64,000 nucleotides of DNA from Hyphomicrobium sp. (GTDB lineage Bacteria > Pseudomonadota > Alphaproteobacteria > Rhizobiales > Hyphomicrobiaceae): contig NZ_JAIETU010000002.1 in NCBI RefSeq assembly GCF_019744875.1, forward strand, positions 1,054,001 through 1,118,000, written 5' to 3'. The position numbers and the translations under genes were made by a program. This document shows positions 1 to 7,975 of the stretch, in pieces (the first letter of the stretch is position 1; each line of letters opens with the position of its first letter). Below the pieces are notes generated by a model. The model did no database searches, was not told where the DNA came from, and worked only from the letters and a program-made list of their open reading frames with translations.

Positions 1-65
1 GAACCGCCGTTTCCGCGGGGCCGCTATTTCCGCGAACCGCCGTTACCGCGCTCAGATGAGGGTCG
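1..65 (+). other. Left edge: probable tail of an upstream plus-strand gene
   Basis: Two plus-strand frames are open from the window edge and close just before the ABC ATPase gene. One ends at a TGA at 67-69 that overlaps the ATPase ATG as ATGA. The other ends at a TGA at 57-59. Either could be the last residues of the preceding gene, and I cannot choose between them. A near repeat of 17 bases (GAACCGCCGTTTCCGCG at 1-17, again with one change at 35-51) lies here. No function can be assigned. Confidence 0.3.
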
Positions 66-848
<783 letters not shown>

Positions 849-849
849 C

Positions 850-1899
850 ATGGCGCTCCGCATTTCCTCCGTGCTTGGCTCCAATTTGGCCGCCGTCGCC
901 AGCATGCTGGCGGCCGTGAGCTTCTTCTCATCCATCGCGGCAGCGCAGTCGCCGACGCTCGATACGGTTCGCAAACGCGGTCTCCTCAACTGCGGCGTCA
1001 ATACGGGTCTGGCGGGCTTCAGCGTGCCCGACGACCGCGGGCGCTGGACCGGCATCGACGCCGACTTCTGCCGCGCCGTGGCGGCGGCCGTGTTCCGCGA
1101 CGGCGATAAGGTGCGGTTCGTGCCGCTCAACGCCAAGGAGCGCTTCACGGCGCTGCAATCCGGCGAGGTCGATATCCTGAGCCGCAACACGACCTGGACC
1201 ATGAGCCGCGACACCTCGCTCGGGCTCAACTTCACGGGCGTGATCTACTACGACGGGCAGGCGTTCATGACGCGCAAGGCGCTCGGCCTCAAGTCCGCCA
1301 AGGAGCTCGACGGCGCCAGCATCTGCGTGCAGAGCGGCACGACCAACGAGCTCAACCTCGCCGACTACTTCGCGACGCGCGGCGCCACCTATCGCCCCGT
1401 CGTGTTCGAGCGCCTCGACGAGGTGCGGGGCGCCTACGTCAACGGACGCTGCGACGCCTTCACGACCGACAGCTCGCAGCTCATCGCCGAGCGCACGCGG
1501 CTGCCGGACCCCGACACGCACGAAATGCTGCCCGACCTCATATCCAAGGAGCCGCTGGGGCCTGCGGTGCGCCAGGGCGATGCCGGGTGGTCCAACATCG
1601 TGCGCTGGACCTTGTTTGCGATGATCAACGCGGAAGAGCTCGGCGTCACGAAGGACACAGTCGATCAGCAGCTCGCATCCTCCAATCCGGAGATCCGCCG
1701 GCTGCTCGGCGGCGAAGGCGAATTCGGCAAGGCGCTCGGGCTGGACACAGACTGGGTCGTCTCGATCGTCAAAGCGGTCGGCAACTACGGAGAGTGCTTC
1801 GAGCGCAACCTCGGCTCGCAGTCACCGCTCAACATCGCGCGCGGACGCAATGCGCTGTGGACCAACGGCGGGCTGATCTACGCCCCGCCGGTGCGCTGA
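850..1899 (+). CDS. aapJ: General L-amino-acid ABC transporter, periplasmic binding protein
   Basis: This 349-residue solute-binding protein captures polar amino acids in the periplasm. The ATG at 850 gives a hydrophobic signal peptide of about 32 residues ending in SSIAAA. A longer reading from 712 overlaps the ATPase gene and lacks an N-terminal signal, so it is rejected. The SBP family 3 fold is supported by LDTVRKRGLLNCGVNTG at the mature N-terminus and by the ligand-pocket segment SGTTNELNLADYF. The body is longer than GlnH/HisJ (about 230 residues), as expected for AapJ/BztA. It sits one base after the ATPase gene and 7 bases before the first permease gene. Confidence 0.92.
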   Translation: MALRISSVLGSNLAAVASMLAAVSFFSSIAAAQSPTLDTVRKRGLLNCGVNTGLAGFSVPDDRGRWTGIDADFCRAVAAAVFRDGDKVRFVPLNAKERFTALQSGEVDILSRNTTWTMSRDTSLGLNFTGVIYYDGQAFMTRKALGLKSAKELDGASICVQSGTTNELNLADYFATRGATYRPVVFERLDEVRGAYVNGRCDAFTTDSSQLIAERTRLPDPDTHEMLPDLISKEPLGPAVRQGDAGWSNIVRWTLFAMINAEELGVTKDTVDQQLASSNPEIRRLLGGEGEFGKALGLDTDWVVSIVKAVGNYGECFERNLGSQSPLNIARGRNALWTNGGLIYAPPVR

Positions 1900-1906
1900 G
1901 GCCGCG

Positions 1907-3103
1907 ATGAGCAAGCCCATCGCATTCCGCTGGCGAGACCGCTCCGCCTGGATCGACGCAGCCTACGACCCGCGCATGCGGGGGATCGCGCTGCAGGCGC
2001 TGCTGCTGATGGCGGTGGCCATGCTCGCGGTCACGATCGGCCTCAACACGGCGGCCAACCTCAAGGCGCAGAACGTCGCTTCGGGTTTCGATTTCCTGTC
2101 GCGCACAGCGGGCTTCGACGTTTCGCAGGCGCTTGTTCCCTACTCCAGCAAAAGCAGCTACGCGCAGGCGTTCTGGGTGGGGCTGAGCAACACCCTGCTC
2201 GTGGGCGCGCTCGGCATCGTGCTTGCGACCGTGCTCGGCTTCACGCTCGGCATCGCGCGCGTATCGGACAACTGGCTCGCCTCGCGGCTGGCGCTCGTCT
2301 ATGTCGAGATCGTTCGCAATGTGCCGCTGCTGCTGCAGTTGCTCGTCTGGTACGTCGCCGTGTTGCGCAGCCTGCCCGCGCCGAGTGCGGCTTTCCAACT
2401 GCCGGGCGGTACGGTTCTCGACGTGCGGGGCCTGCATGTGCCGCGGCTCGCATTCGAGCACGGATCGGCGGTCGCGTTCACATTCGCGCTTTCCATCGTT
2501 GGCGCTTTGCTGTTGTGGCGTGACGCGCGCGGCTTGCGGGCACGCGGGACGGCGCGAAGCCCGTCGGTCATTCGCGCGGCGTGGGCGGCGGTGGCGCTGG
2601 CGCCTCTTATTGCGCTCGCGGTCGCGGCATCGACGACGACCGTGACCGTGCCCACGCTCGGCCGCTTCAACTATGACGGCGGCGTTTCGATCGAGCCGGA
2701 GTTCCTTGCGCTGCTGGTCGGGCTTTCGATCTACACGGCCGCCTTCATCGCGGAGATCGTTCGCGCGGGCCTTCTGGGCGTGCCCGAAGGACAGCGTGAA
2801 GCGGCGGCCGCCCTGGGGCTCAACCGCCGCCAGGCATTGCGGCTCGTGATCCTGCCGCAGGCGCTCCGCATCGTCATTCCGCCGCTCACCAACCAGTATC
2901 TGAACCTGATCAAGAACTCCTCGCTCGCGGTTGCCATCGGATACCCGGATCTCGTCTCCGTGTTCGCGGGCACGGTGCTCAACCAGACCGGACAGGCGGT
3001 GGAAGTGATCGCCATCACCATGGCCGTCTATCTCGCGATCAGCCTCGCGACCGCGCTCTTCATGAACTGGCTCAACGCGCGCACGGCCTGGAGGGAGCGA
3101 TGA
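1907..3103 (+). CDS. aapQ: General L-amino-acid ABC transporter permease (AapQ)
   Basis: This 398-residue inner-membrane permease has the large insert between TM segments typical of AapQ/BztB, longer than a normal 220-residue GlnP permease. The EAA loop that docks the ATPase is visible in the C-terminal third as GQREAAAALGLNRRQALRLVILPQALRIVIPP. A GAGG ribosome site at 1897-1900 precedes the ATG by six bases. The stop overlaps the next ATG in an ATGA junction, so translation is coupled with AapM. It probably forms a heterodimeric channel with AapM. Confidence 0.93.
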   Translation: MSKPIAFRWRDRSAWIDAAYDPRMRGIALQALLLMAVAMLAVTIGLNTAANLKAQNVASGFDFLSRTAGFDVSQALVPYSSKSSYAQAFWVGLSNTLLVGALGIVLATVLGFTLGIARVSDNWLASRLALVYVEIVRNVPLLLQLLVWYVAVLRSLPAPSAAFQLPGGTVLDVRGLHVPRLAFEHGSAVAFTFALSIVGALLLWRDARGLRARGTARSPSVIRAAWAAVALAPLIALAVAASTTTVTVPTLGRFNYDGGVSIEPEFLALLVGLSIYTAAFIAEIVRAGLLGVPEGQREAAAALGLNRRQALRLVILPQALRIVIPPLTNQYLNLIKNSSLAVAIGYPDLVSVFAGTVLNQTGQAVEVIAITMAVYLAISLATALFMNWLNARTAWRER

Positions 3104-4197
3104 TCCGGGCCTCCGCATTCGGCATCCCTGCTGCCCGTTGGGTCGCTGCGATGCGCAGCACGCTGTTCCCGACGCCGGGGCAGGCGGCGATCAGCGTCGT
3201 CTTGCTTGCCGCAGCCACATGGATCGTCGCCGCCTTCGTCGACTGGGCCATTGTCAGCGCGGTGTTTCATGGCAGCGACGGGTCAGCCTGCCGGGTTCCG
3301 GGCGCGGGCGCCTGCTGGCCCTTCATCACGCACAAGATGGGGCTGTTTCTCTACGGGCGCTATCCGGAGGCGGAACTCTGGCGCGTGCACCTGACGGGCG
3401 TGCTGGCGCTCGGCGGGCTCGTGCCGCTGATGACGCCACGCGTGCCGCACAAGCTGGCGCTGTCGCTCTACATGCTGGTCGTCTTTCCGATCCTGGCATC
3501 GCTGCTGCTCTATGGCGGCGCGTTCGGACTGGCGCATGTCGGCACGGAACGCTGGGGCGGGCTTCTGCTCACGCTCGTGATTGCGAGCGTCGGCATTGCC
3601 GCATCGTTCCCGCTCGGCGTGCTGCTGGCACTCGGCCGACGTTCAGAGCTTCCGATCGTGCGCTGGCTCTCGATCGGCTACATCGAACTCGTGCGCGGCG
3701 TGCCGCTTGTGACAGTTTTGTTTATGGCGTCCGTCATGCTGCCGCTGTTTCTGCCGCCGGATGTCACCGTCGACAAACTGGTGCGGGCGCTGGTCGGCGT
3801 GGCGCTGTTTTCGGCCGCCTACATCGCGGAAGTGATTCGCGGCGGACTGCAGGCCATCCCGCGCGGACAGTACGAAGCGGCCGAAGCGCTCGGGCTCGGA
3901 TACTGGAAAAAGGTGGGCCTCGTGGTGCTGCCCCAGGCCATCCGGATCGTCATTCCCGGACTGGTCAACTCCTTCATCTCGCTCTTTAAAGACACGAGTT
4001 TGGTGCTGATTATCGGGCTGTTCGATCTGATCGGCATCGTGGAACAGTCCATCCAGGCGGACGCGAAATGGTTTTCGCCGCAAACGGCCTCCACCGGATA
4101 TTTCTTCGCCGCAGTGGTGTTTTGGGCGTTCTGTTTTGCAATGTCGCGCTATTCGGCAACGCTCGAACGGCGTCTCGAGACGTCCCATCGCCGTTGA
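3100..4197 (+). CDS. aapM: General L-amino-acid ABC transporter permease (AapM)
   Basis: This is the second permease, 365 residues, partnering AapQ. It has several hydrophobic segments and a C-terminal BPD_transp domain with the EAA loop GQYEAAEALGLGYWKKVGLVVLPQAIR. A periplasmic insert near residues 60-90 (between the first TM and ELWRVHL) is a known trait of AapM/BztC proteins. The ATG lies inside the end of aapQ. This appears to be the last gene of the transporter operon: about 105 bases follow before the next gene. Confidence 0.93.
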   Translation: MIRASAFGIPAARWVAAMRSTLFPTPGQAAISVVLLAAATWIVAAFVDWAIVSAVFHGSDGSACRVPGAGACWPFITHKMGLFLYGRYPEAELWRVHLTGVLALGGLVPLMTPRVPHKLALSLYMLVVFPILASLLLYGGAFGLAHVGTERWGGLLLTLVIASVGIAASFPLGVLLALGRRSELPIVRWLSIGYIELVRGVPLVTVLFMASVMLPLFLPPDVTVDKLVRALVGVALFSAAYIAEVIRGGLQAIPRGQYEAAEALGLGYWKKVGLVVLPQAIRIVIPGLVNSFISLFKDTSLVLIIGLFDLIGIVEQSIQADAKWFSPQTASTGYFFAAVVFWAFCFAMSRYSATLERRLETSHRR

Positions 4198-4304
4198 GGA
4201 CAAAAGTCCCGCCAGCCCAGAACGCATGACAACCCGGCCCTGCTGGTATAAGGATTGGCCGCCATCAAAAACAAAATCCGGTGGCGCAAAACTGGGGGAT
4301 TTCC

Positions 4305-4742
4305 ATGTTTCTGCCTGCTGAACACGTCATCTATGAACCTGTCGTTATCGCAGCCGCAATCGTTTTCGTCGTTGCCCTGATCGGCAACGTCCTCTCGTTC
4401 TCGAGCCGCGTAGGAAACGCATTCCTGACAGCCGTGATCTTCGCCGTCATTTTCGGCGCGCTCGCGTTCGTCAGCAAAGTCAACGCACCGCCGCCGCACT
4501 TCCTGCCCGGCGAATACGCCGTTGCTGAACTCGTTCTGATCGCTGCGGCCATCGTGTTCGTCGTCGATCTGCTCGGCAACCTGCTCTCGTTCTCGAACCG
4601 CTTCGTCAGCGCGCTCGTGACGGCGATCGTGTTCGCTGCAGTCTTCGGCGGCCTCACCTACGTGGCTGACCGCGAAGGCATCGCGATCCCGGCCGCAACG
4701 GACATCGTTCCGGCACCGGCAGCTCCGACGCCCGCGCCTTAA
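4305..4742 (+). CDS. Small membrane protein with an internal tandem duplication, function unknown
   Basis: This 145-residue protein is mostly hydrophobic. The ATG at 4305 is chosen because GGGGGA lies 6-7 bases upstream; an in-frame GTG at 4281 lacks such a site. The protein consists of two copies of a unit of about 46 residues. Copy 1 starts EPVVIAAAIVFVVALIGNVL and copy 2 starts ELVLIAAAIVFVVDLLGNLL. Each copy holds two predicted TM helices joined by a short LSFS(S/N)R loop, giving four helices. The tail is Pro/Ala-rich. It follows the aap operon but may have its own promoter, and it ends at a strong terminator. I do not recognise the family. Confidence 0.8.
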   Translation: MFLPAEHVIYEPVVIAAAIVFVVALIGNVLSFSSRVGNAFLTAVIFAVIFGALAFVSKVNAPPPHFLPGEYAVAELVLIAAAIVFVVDLLGNLLSFSNRFVSALVTAIVFAAVFGGLTYVADREGIAIPAATDIVPAPAAPTPAP

Positions 4743-4767
4743 GAGGTCGCACGGCTCGACATCAGAA

Positions 4768-4795
4768 GGGCGGCTCGCATCGAGCCGCCCTTTTT
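4768..4795 (+). terminator. Rho-independent terminator after the duplicated membrane protein
   Basis: A perfect 10-bp stem (GGGCGGCTCG at 4768-4777, CGAGCCGCCC at 4781-4790) with a CAT loop is followed by TTTTT. It separates the plus-strand block from the convergent oxidase gene. Confidence 0.92.
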
Positions 4796-4830
4796 CGTTT
4801 CCGGTTCGCGTGATCGTTTCCGGGGCGCGC

Positions 4831-5973
4831 TCAGAGCATCGCGGCGACATGAGCGCCGATTGCAAGCGACGACGTCAGCCCTGGGCTCTCGATGCCGTAG
4901 AGCGCCACGAGGCGTTCGATGCCGTGCTGGGCGTGCCCGTGAATGGCGAAGTCCGGCGCCGCCTCGCCGGGCTTATAGAGCTTCGGCCGGACACCGACGT
5001 AAGCCGGCTCCAGTGCATTGCCGGGCAGACCAGGCCAGTAGCGCCGGATCGCTTCCTCGAACGCCGTGCGGCGCGCGCCGTCCTTCTCGTCGAACACATA
5101 GCTCGGCTCGTAGTGTTGCGTGTTGAGGCTGGCCTGCCATTCGAGGTCGGGGCCGAATTTGGCGCGGCCGGACACGTCGAGGGTCAGGTGGATGCCGAGC
5201 CACCCGGTTTCGGGCATGGGATACACGAGGTGGCGGAACGGGGCCGGAGAGGCCAGCGCGTAGTAATGGCCACGCGCCGGATAGACCTCGGGGACGCGAT
5301 AGGCGGCGCGGCGCGGGGCGCGTTCGCCAAGGCGGGTTGCCCCCAATCCGGCTGCAAGAACGACATTTCGGGCGGAGAGACGCGACGGGGCCTGGGTCCC
5401 GGTTGCAATGGTCAGTTCGAAGGCGCCGTCGCGGCCGATCCCGATCTCTTCAACAGCATGGTTCAGGACGACGCTGCCGCCTTCCGCTCGAAGGTGTCCT
5501 TCGAGCGCGACCATCAGGGCGTGGCTGTCGATCACGCCGGTGGACGGAGACAGCACGGCGGCGGCGCAGGCCAGCTCGGGTTCGAGGCGGCGCGCCTCGG
5601 CGGCGGACAGGGCGACGAGGTCTGATACGCCACAGGCGCGCGCGTTCACCGCCAGGGCGTCGAGGCGGGGGCCTTCCTCGGCGGTTGCCGCAACGAGGAG
5701 CTTGCCGCAGCGGACCACCGGCACGCCGGCGGCATCTGCAAAATCATAGAGGAGGCGGCGGCCTTCCACGCAGAGCGTCGCGCGCAGGCTGCCTGGCGGG
5801 TAGTAGAGACCGGCGTGAATGACCTCGCTCGACCGGCTGCTGGTCTCCTGGCCGATCGCGGCGTGACGCTCGACGACCAGGACGTCGTGGCCGGCGAGCG
5901 CGAGCGCCCGGGCCGCCGCCAGTCCGACGACGCCTGCCCCCACGACGACGGTCTCGACATCGGGCGCTGTCAT
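4831..5973 (-). CDS. FAD-dependent oxidoreductase of the DAO family (L-2-hydroxyglutarate oxidase-like)
   Basis: This 380-residue flavoprotein begins with a Rossmann FAD motif, VVVGAGVVGLAAARALA, followed by VERHAAIGQETSSRSSEVIHAGLYYPPGSL. The latter is the block characteristic of LhgO and L2HGDH relatives of glycerol-3-phosphate dehydrogenase. A C-terminal GVRPKLYKPGE and GIESPGLTSSLAIG segment also matches this group. The likely reaction is oxidation of an L-2-hydroxy acid such as L-2-hydroxyglutarate, but the substrate is inferred from family only. It is monocistronic and convergent with the upstream plus-strand block. Confidence 0.85.
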   Translation of the reverse strand: MTAPDVETVVVGAGVVGLAAARALALAGHDVLVVERHAAIGQETSSRSSEVIHAGLYYPPGSLRATLCVEGRRLLYDFADAAGVPVVRCGKLLVAATAEEGPRLDALAVNARACGVSDLVALSAAEARRLEPELACAAAVLSPSTGVIDSHALMVALEGHLRAEGGSVVLNHAVEEIGIGRDGAFELTIATGTQAPSRLSARNVVLAAGLGATRLGERAPRRAAYRVPEVYPARGHYYALASPAPFRHLVYPMPETGWLGIHLTLDVSGRAKFGPDLEWQASLNTQHYEPSYVFDEKDGARRTAFEEAIRRYWPGLPGNALEPAYVGVRPKLYKPGEAAPDFAIHGHAQHGIERLVALYGIESPGLTSSLAIGAHVAAML

Positions 5974-5980
5974 GGCCCGG

Positions 5981-6016
5981 CTTGACGCGTGTCTCTTGCT
6001 TGACGCGTGTCTCTTG
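5981..6016. repeat. Perfect 18-bp tandem duplication
   Basis: CTTGACGCGTGTCTCTTG occurs twice head to tail, at 5981-5998 and 5999-6016, just upstream of the oxidase start (5973, minus strand). Each unit contains TTGACG on the plus strand. It could be a doubled regulator site or a simple local duplication. Confidence 0.85.
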
Positions 6017-6321
6017 GGCGCGTCGCCACGCCGTGTTCTCTAATGATTCTTTTTTTCATTTTCTTGTTTTTCTACAGCCAACTAGCTCTCACTTTTCACA
6101 GGTTATCCACAGGCTATCCACTGATTCGCACTCGCTCGGACAAACATAGAACAGTGTTTTTTGGCACGGCAGGCGAGGTTTTGCACAGTTGTCTTAAGGC
6201 CGATCCGGGGTGATGGCGTCCCGCGGCTTGCGCCCTACGGCGTCGATCCTCCGCACAAAGCATAAAGGCCGCGCCGCCCCTCTCGGGACAGCGCGGCCTT
6301 GCATGATGGGATGGTGCGTCG
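6017..6321. other. Gene-free AT-rich segment with a perfect DnaA box
   Basis: The segment is markedly more AT-rich than its surroundings near 6042-6075. A perfect DnaA box TTATCCACA lies at 6103-6111, with a close relative CTATCCACT at 6114-6122. Looser TTTTCACA and TTTTGCACA elements lie at about 6093 and 6179. The neighbouring genes (oxidase, bactofilin) are not the usual oriC neighbours in this group. A reading of 68 codons from 6007 has no family resemblance and I do not call it. Confidence 0.5.
6263..6300 (-). terminator. Possible terminator downstream of bactofilin
   Basis: On the minus strand AAGGCCGCGC (6300-6291) pairs with GCGCGGCCTT (6274-6265) around a 16-base loop. Only a short T stretch follows, so termination efficiency is uncertain. 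Confidence 0.5.
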
Positions 6322-6873
6322 TCAGACCAGCGGCGGCGGCGTCTCGGAGCGGTACGGTTCGGGCTGGCTGCCCTCGCTCGCAAGCGACGACGACGAGCTC
6401 TCGCCTTGTGCCCGCTCCGGCCGGCTCACGCCAGCCAACGGATCGTCCGTGCGCCGCGACTTGCCCTCGAAGAAGGCGCCCTGCTCGATGGCCATCGTCT
6501 GATGGTAGATGTCGCCCTCGACGTGGCTCGAGCTCTGCAACAGCACGCGACGGCCGCGCACCGTGCCGAGAAGATGGCCGCGAATGACGCATTCCTCTGC
6601 GATGACGCCGCCCGTGACGCGCGCGCGCTCGCCGATCACGACGTGGGTGCCGTGAATGTCGCCCTGCACCTCGCCCTCGATCTGGACTTCACCCTTGGAC
6701 GTCAGGTTGCCATGGATGACGAGATCGACGCCGATGACGGACGCGCCGGAAGGTCCACCCGGGCGGAACGACGCTGCGGTCTGCCTCGGACCAAGGGTCG
6801 ACGGCGGCGCCGAGAGGTTTGAAATGTTGGACTGGGGGCTATCAGTTTCCGGCTTGCGGAATTGAGGCAGCAT
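6322..6873 (-). CDS. Bactofilin-family cytoskeletal protein
   Basis: This 183-residue protein carries the bactofilin (DUF583) beta-helix. The repeat-bearing stretch VIGVDLVIHGNLTSKGEVQIEGEVQGDI is followed by HTHVVIGERARVTGGVIAEECVIRG-type rungs with regularly spaced hydrophobic residues and glycines. Disordered Pro/Ser-rich tails flank it on both sides, as is usual for the family. Bactofilins polymerise without nucleotide and often recruit cell-wall enzymes to the membrane. The start at 6873 is chosen because GGAGG lies eight bases upstream; a longer frame to 7020 has low-complexity sequence without a ribosome site. Confidence 0.88.
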   Translation of the reverse strand: MLPQFRKPETDSPQSNISNLSAPPSTLGPRQTAASFRPGGPSGASVIGVDLVIHGNLTSKGEVQIEGEVQGDIHGTHVVIGERARVTGGVIAEECVIRGHLLGTVRGRRVLLQSSSHVEGDIYHQTMAIEQGAFFEGKSRRTDDPLAGVSRPERAQGESSSSSLASEGSQPEPYRSETPPPLV

Positions 6874-7139
6874 ACGTTGAACCTCCGCGGTTACGCTCGA
6901 CCTGTCGCGAATTTTCTGATCAGCACACCTTTGAAGGTGCTTTTTATGGTGCTTTTGGCTTTGAGCAACCCTCCAACCGGCACGCCTCGAAAGCGCTAAC
7001 CGATTGGCATCCTTCCCCAACAGGCGTCTAGCACGGTTTCATCAGGCGGTCATCATATCTCGCGCACATGGGGAAAAAGTACTGTGCGTGACTTGGCGTG
7101 CAGAGGGGCGCACGCGCTCTCGAACCCGCACATTCTGCA

Positions 7140-7613
7140 TCAAGCTGAAGGCTTTGCCGCCTTAACGGCATCCAACACCTCAGCGGCATGCCCTTTCGGC
7201 GAAACCTTGCGCCAGGTGCGGGCCAGCCGGCCCTCGGGCGAGACCAGGAACGTCGCGCGCTCGACGCCCATGAAGGTCTTTCCGTACATCTTCTTTTCGA
7301 CCCAGACACCGTAGGCGTTCGCCGCCGTCTTCTCCTCGTCCGCGGCCAGGAGAAGATCGAGTTCGTACTTGCACTTGAACTTGTGGTGGCTCTTGGGCCC
7401 ATCCGGCGAAACGCCGATCACGACGGCGCCCGCGGCGGCGAAGTCCGCCGTCAGCGCGCTGAACTCGCGGGCTTCGATGGTGCAACCTTCGGTATCGTCC
7501 TTGGGGTAGAAGTAAAGCACGACCCAACGGCCGCGAAAGTCCGCGAGCGCCAGCCGGTCGCCGCCGTCAGACGGGAGATCGAAGAGGGGCGCCAAATCGC
7601 CGTCCTGAAGCAT
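7140..7613 (-). CDS. bcp: Peroxiredoxin, PrxQ/Bcp subfamily
   Basis: This 157-residue thiol peroxidase reduces hydrogen peroxide and organic hydroperoxides, using thioredoxin. The peroxidatic cysteine is Cys44 in DDTEGCTIEA. The resolving cysteine five positions later, seen in E. coli Bcp, is absent (Arg49). The only other cysteine is Cys81 in KFKCKYELDL, about 37 residues on. That matches the alpha2-alpha3 disulfide arrangement of other PrxQ proteins. The gene stands alone on the minus strand. Confidence 0.92.
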   Translation of the reverse strand: MLQDGDLAPLFDLPSDGGDRLALADFRGRWVVLYFYPKDDTEGCTIEAREFSALTADFAAAGAVVIGVSPDGPKSHHKFKCKYELDLLLAADEEKTAANAYGVWVEKKMYGKTFMGVERATFLVSPEGRLARTWRKVSPKGHAAEVLDAVKAAKPSA

Positions 7614-7975
7614 GGGTTTGCGCCTTTCTTTTGTCGCTTTCTGTGAGCCAAATCACGGCCTTCGGCGGTGGGCGCCGGGGAAAAAATCCGCGAACGTCAG
7701 CGTGCAATAGGGTTACATCGGGCCGGGCGCAAGGTGCCCTCGGCCGTAAGCGTATTTCAACTGGCGCGGACTATTGCGGCGACAGCTCGACATGCGTGGC
7801 GCGGAAGACCCTTCGCGCGGCATTTGCCGGTGCGGGCCGCGATCCTCATCCGCCCGTCGCAACGCAGGTGCATGCTGTTCCTTAGCCACCGGTCGCGGAA
7901 AGTGACCAGGCGACCGGAAAATGCTCTTAGTCTTTCAGCGACATCCTTTTCAGTGACCTGGGCCGGAGAACGTAT
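7614..7975. other. Gene-free divergent intergenic region
   Basis: This 362-base region separates the minus-strand peroxiredoxin gene from the plus-strand AsmA-like gene and should carry both promoters. I found no convincing -35/-10 pair, terminator, RNA gene or small ORF with family resemblance. Confidence 0.5.

Noticed and set aside
6042-6187. Chromosomal replication origin
   Set aside because: Only one perfect DnaA box plus one near copy, and none of the usual hemE/dnaA/par/gid neighbours.
6155-6190. Sigma-54 promoter (TGGCACG ... TTGCA)
   Set aside because: The GG and GC elements are about 18 bases apart instead of ten.
6007-6213. 68-codon plus-strand frame over the DnaA-box segment
   Set aside because: No ribosome site or family resemblance; its hydrophobic stretch comes from the T-rich DNA.
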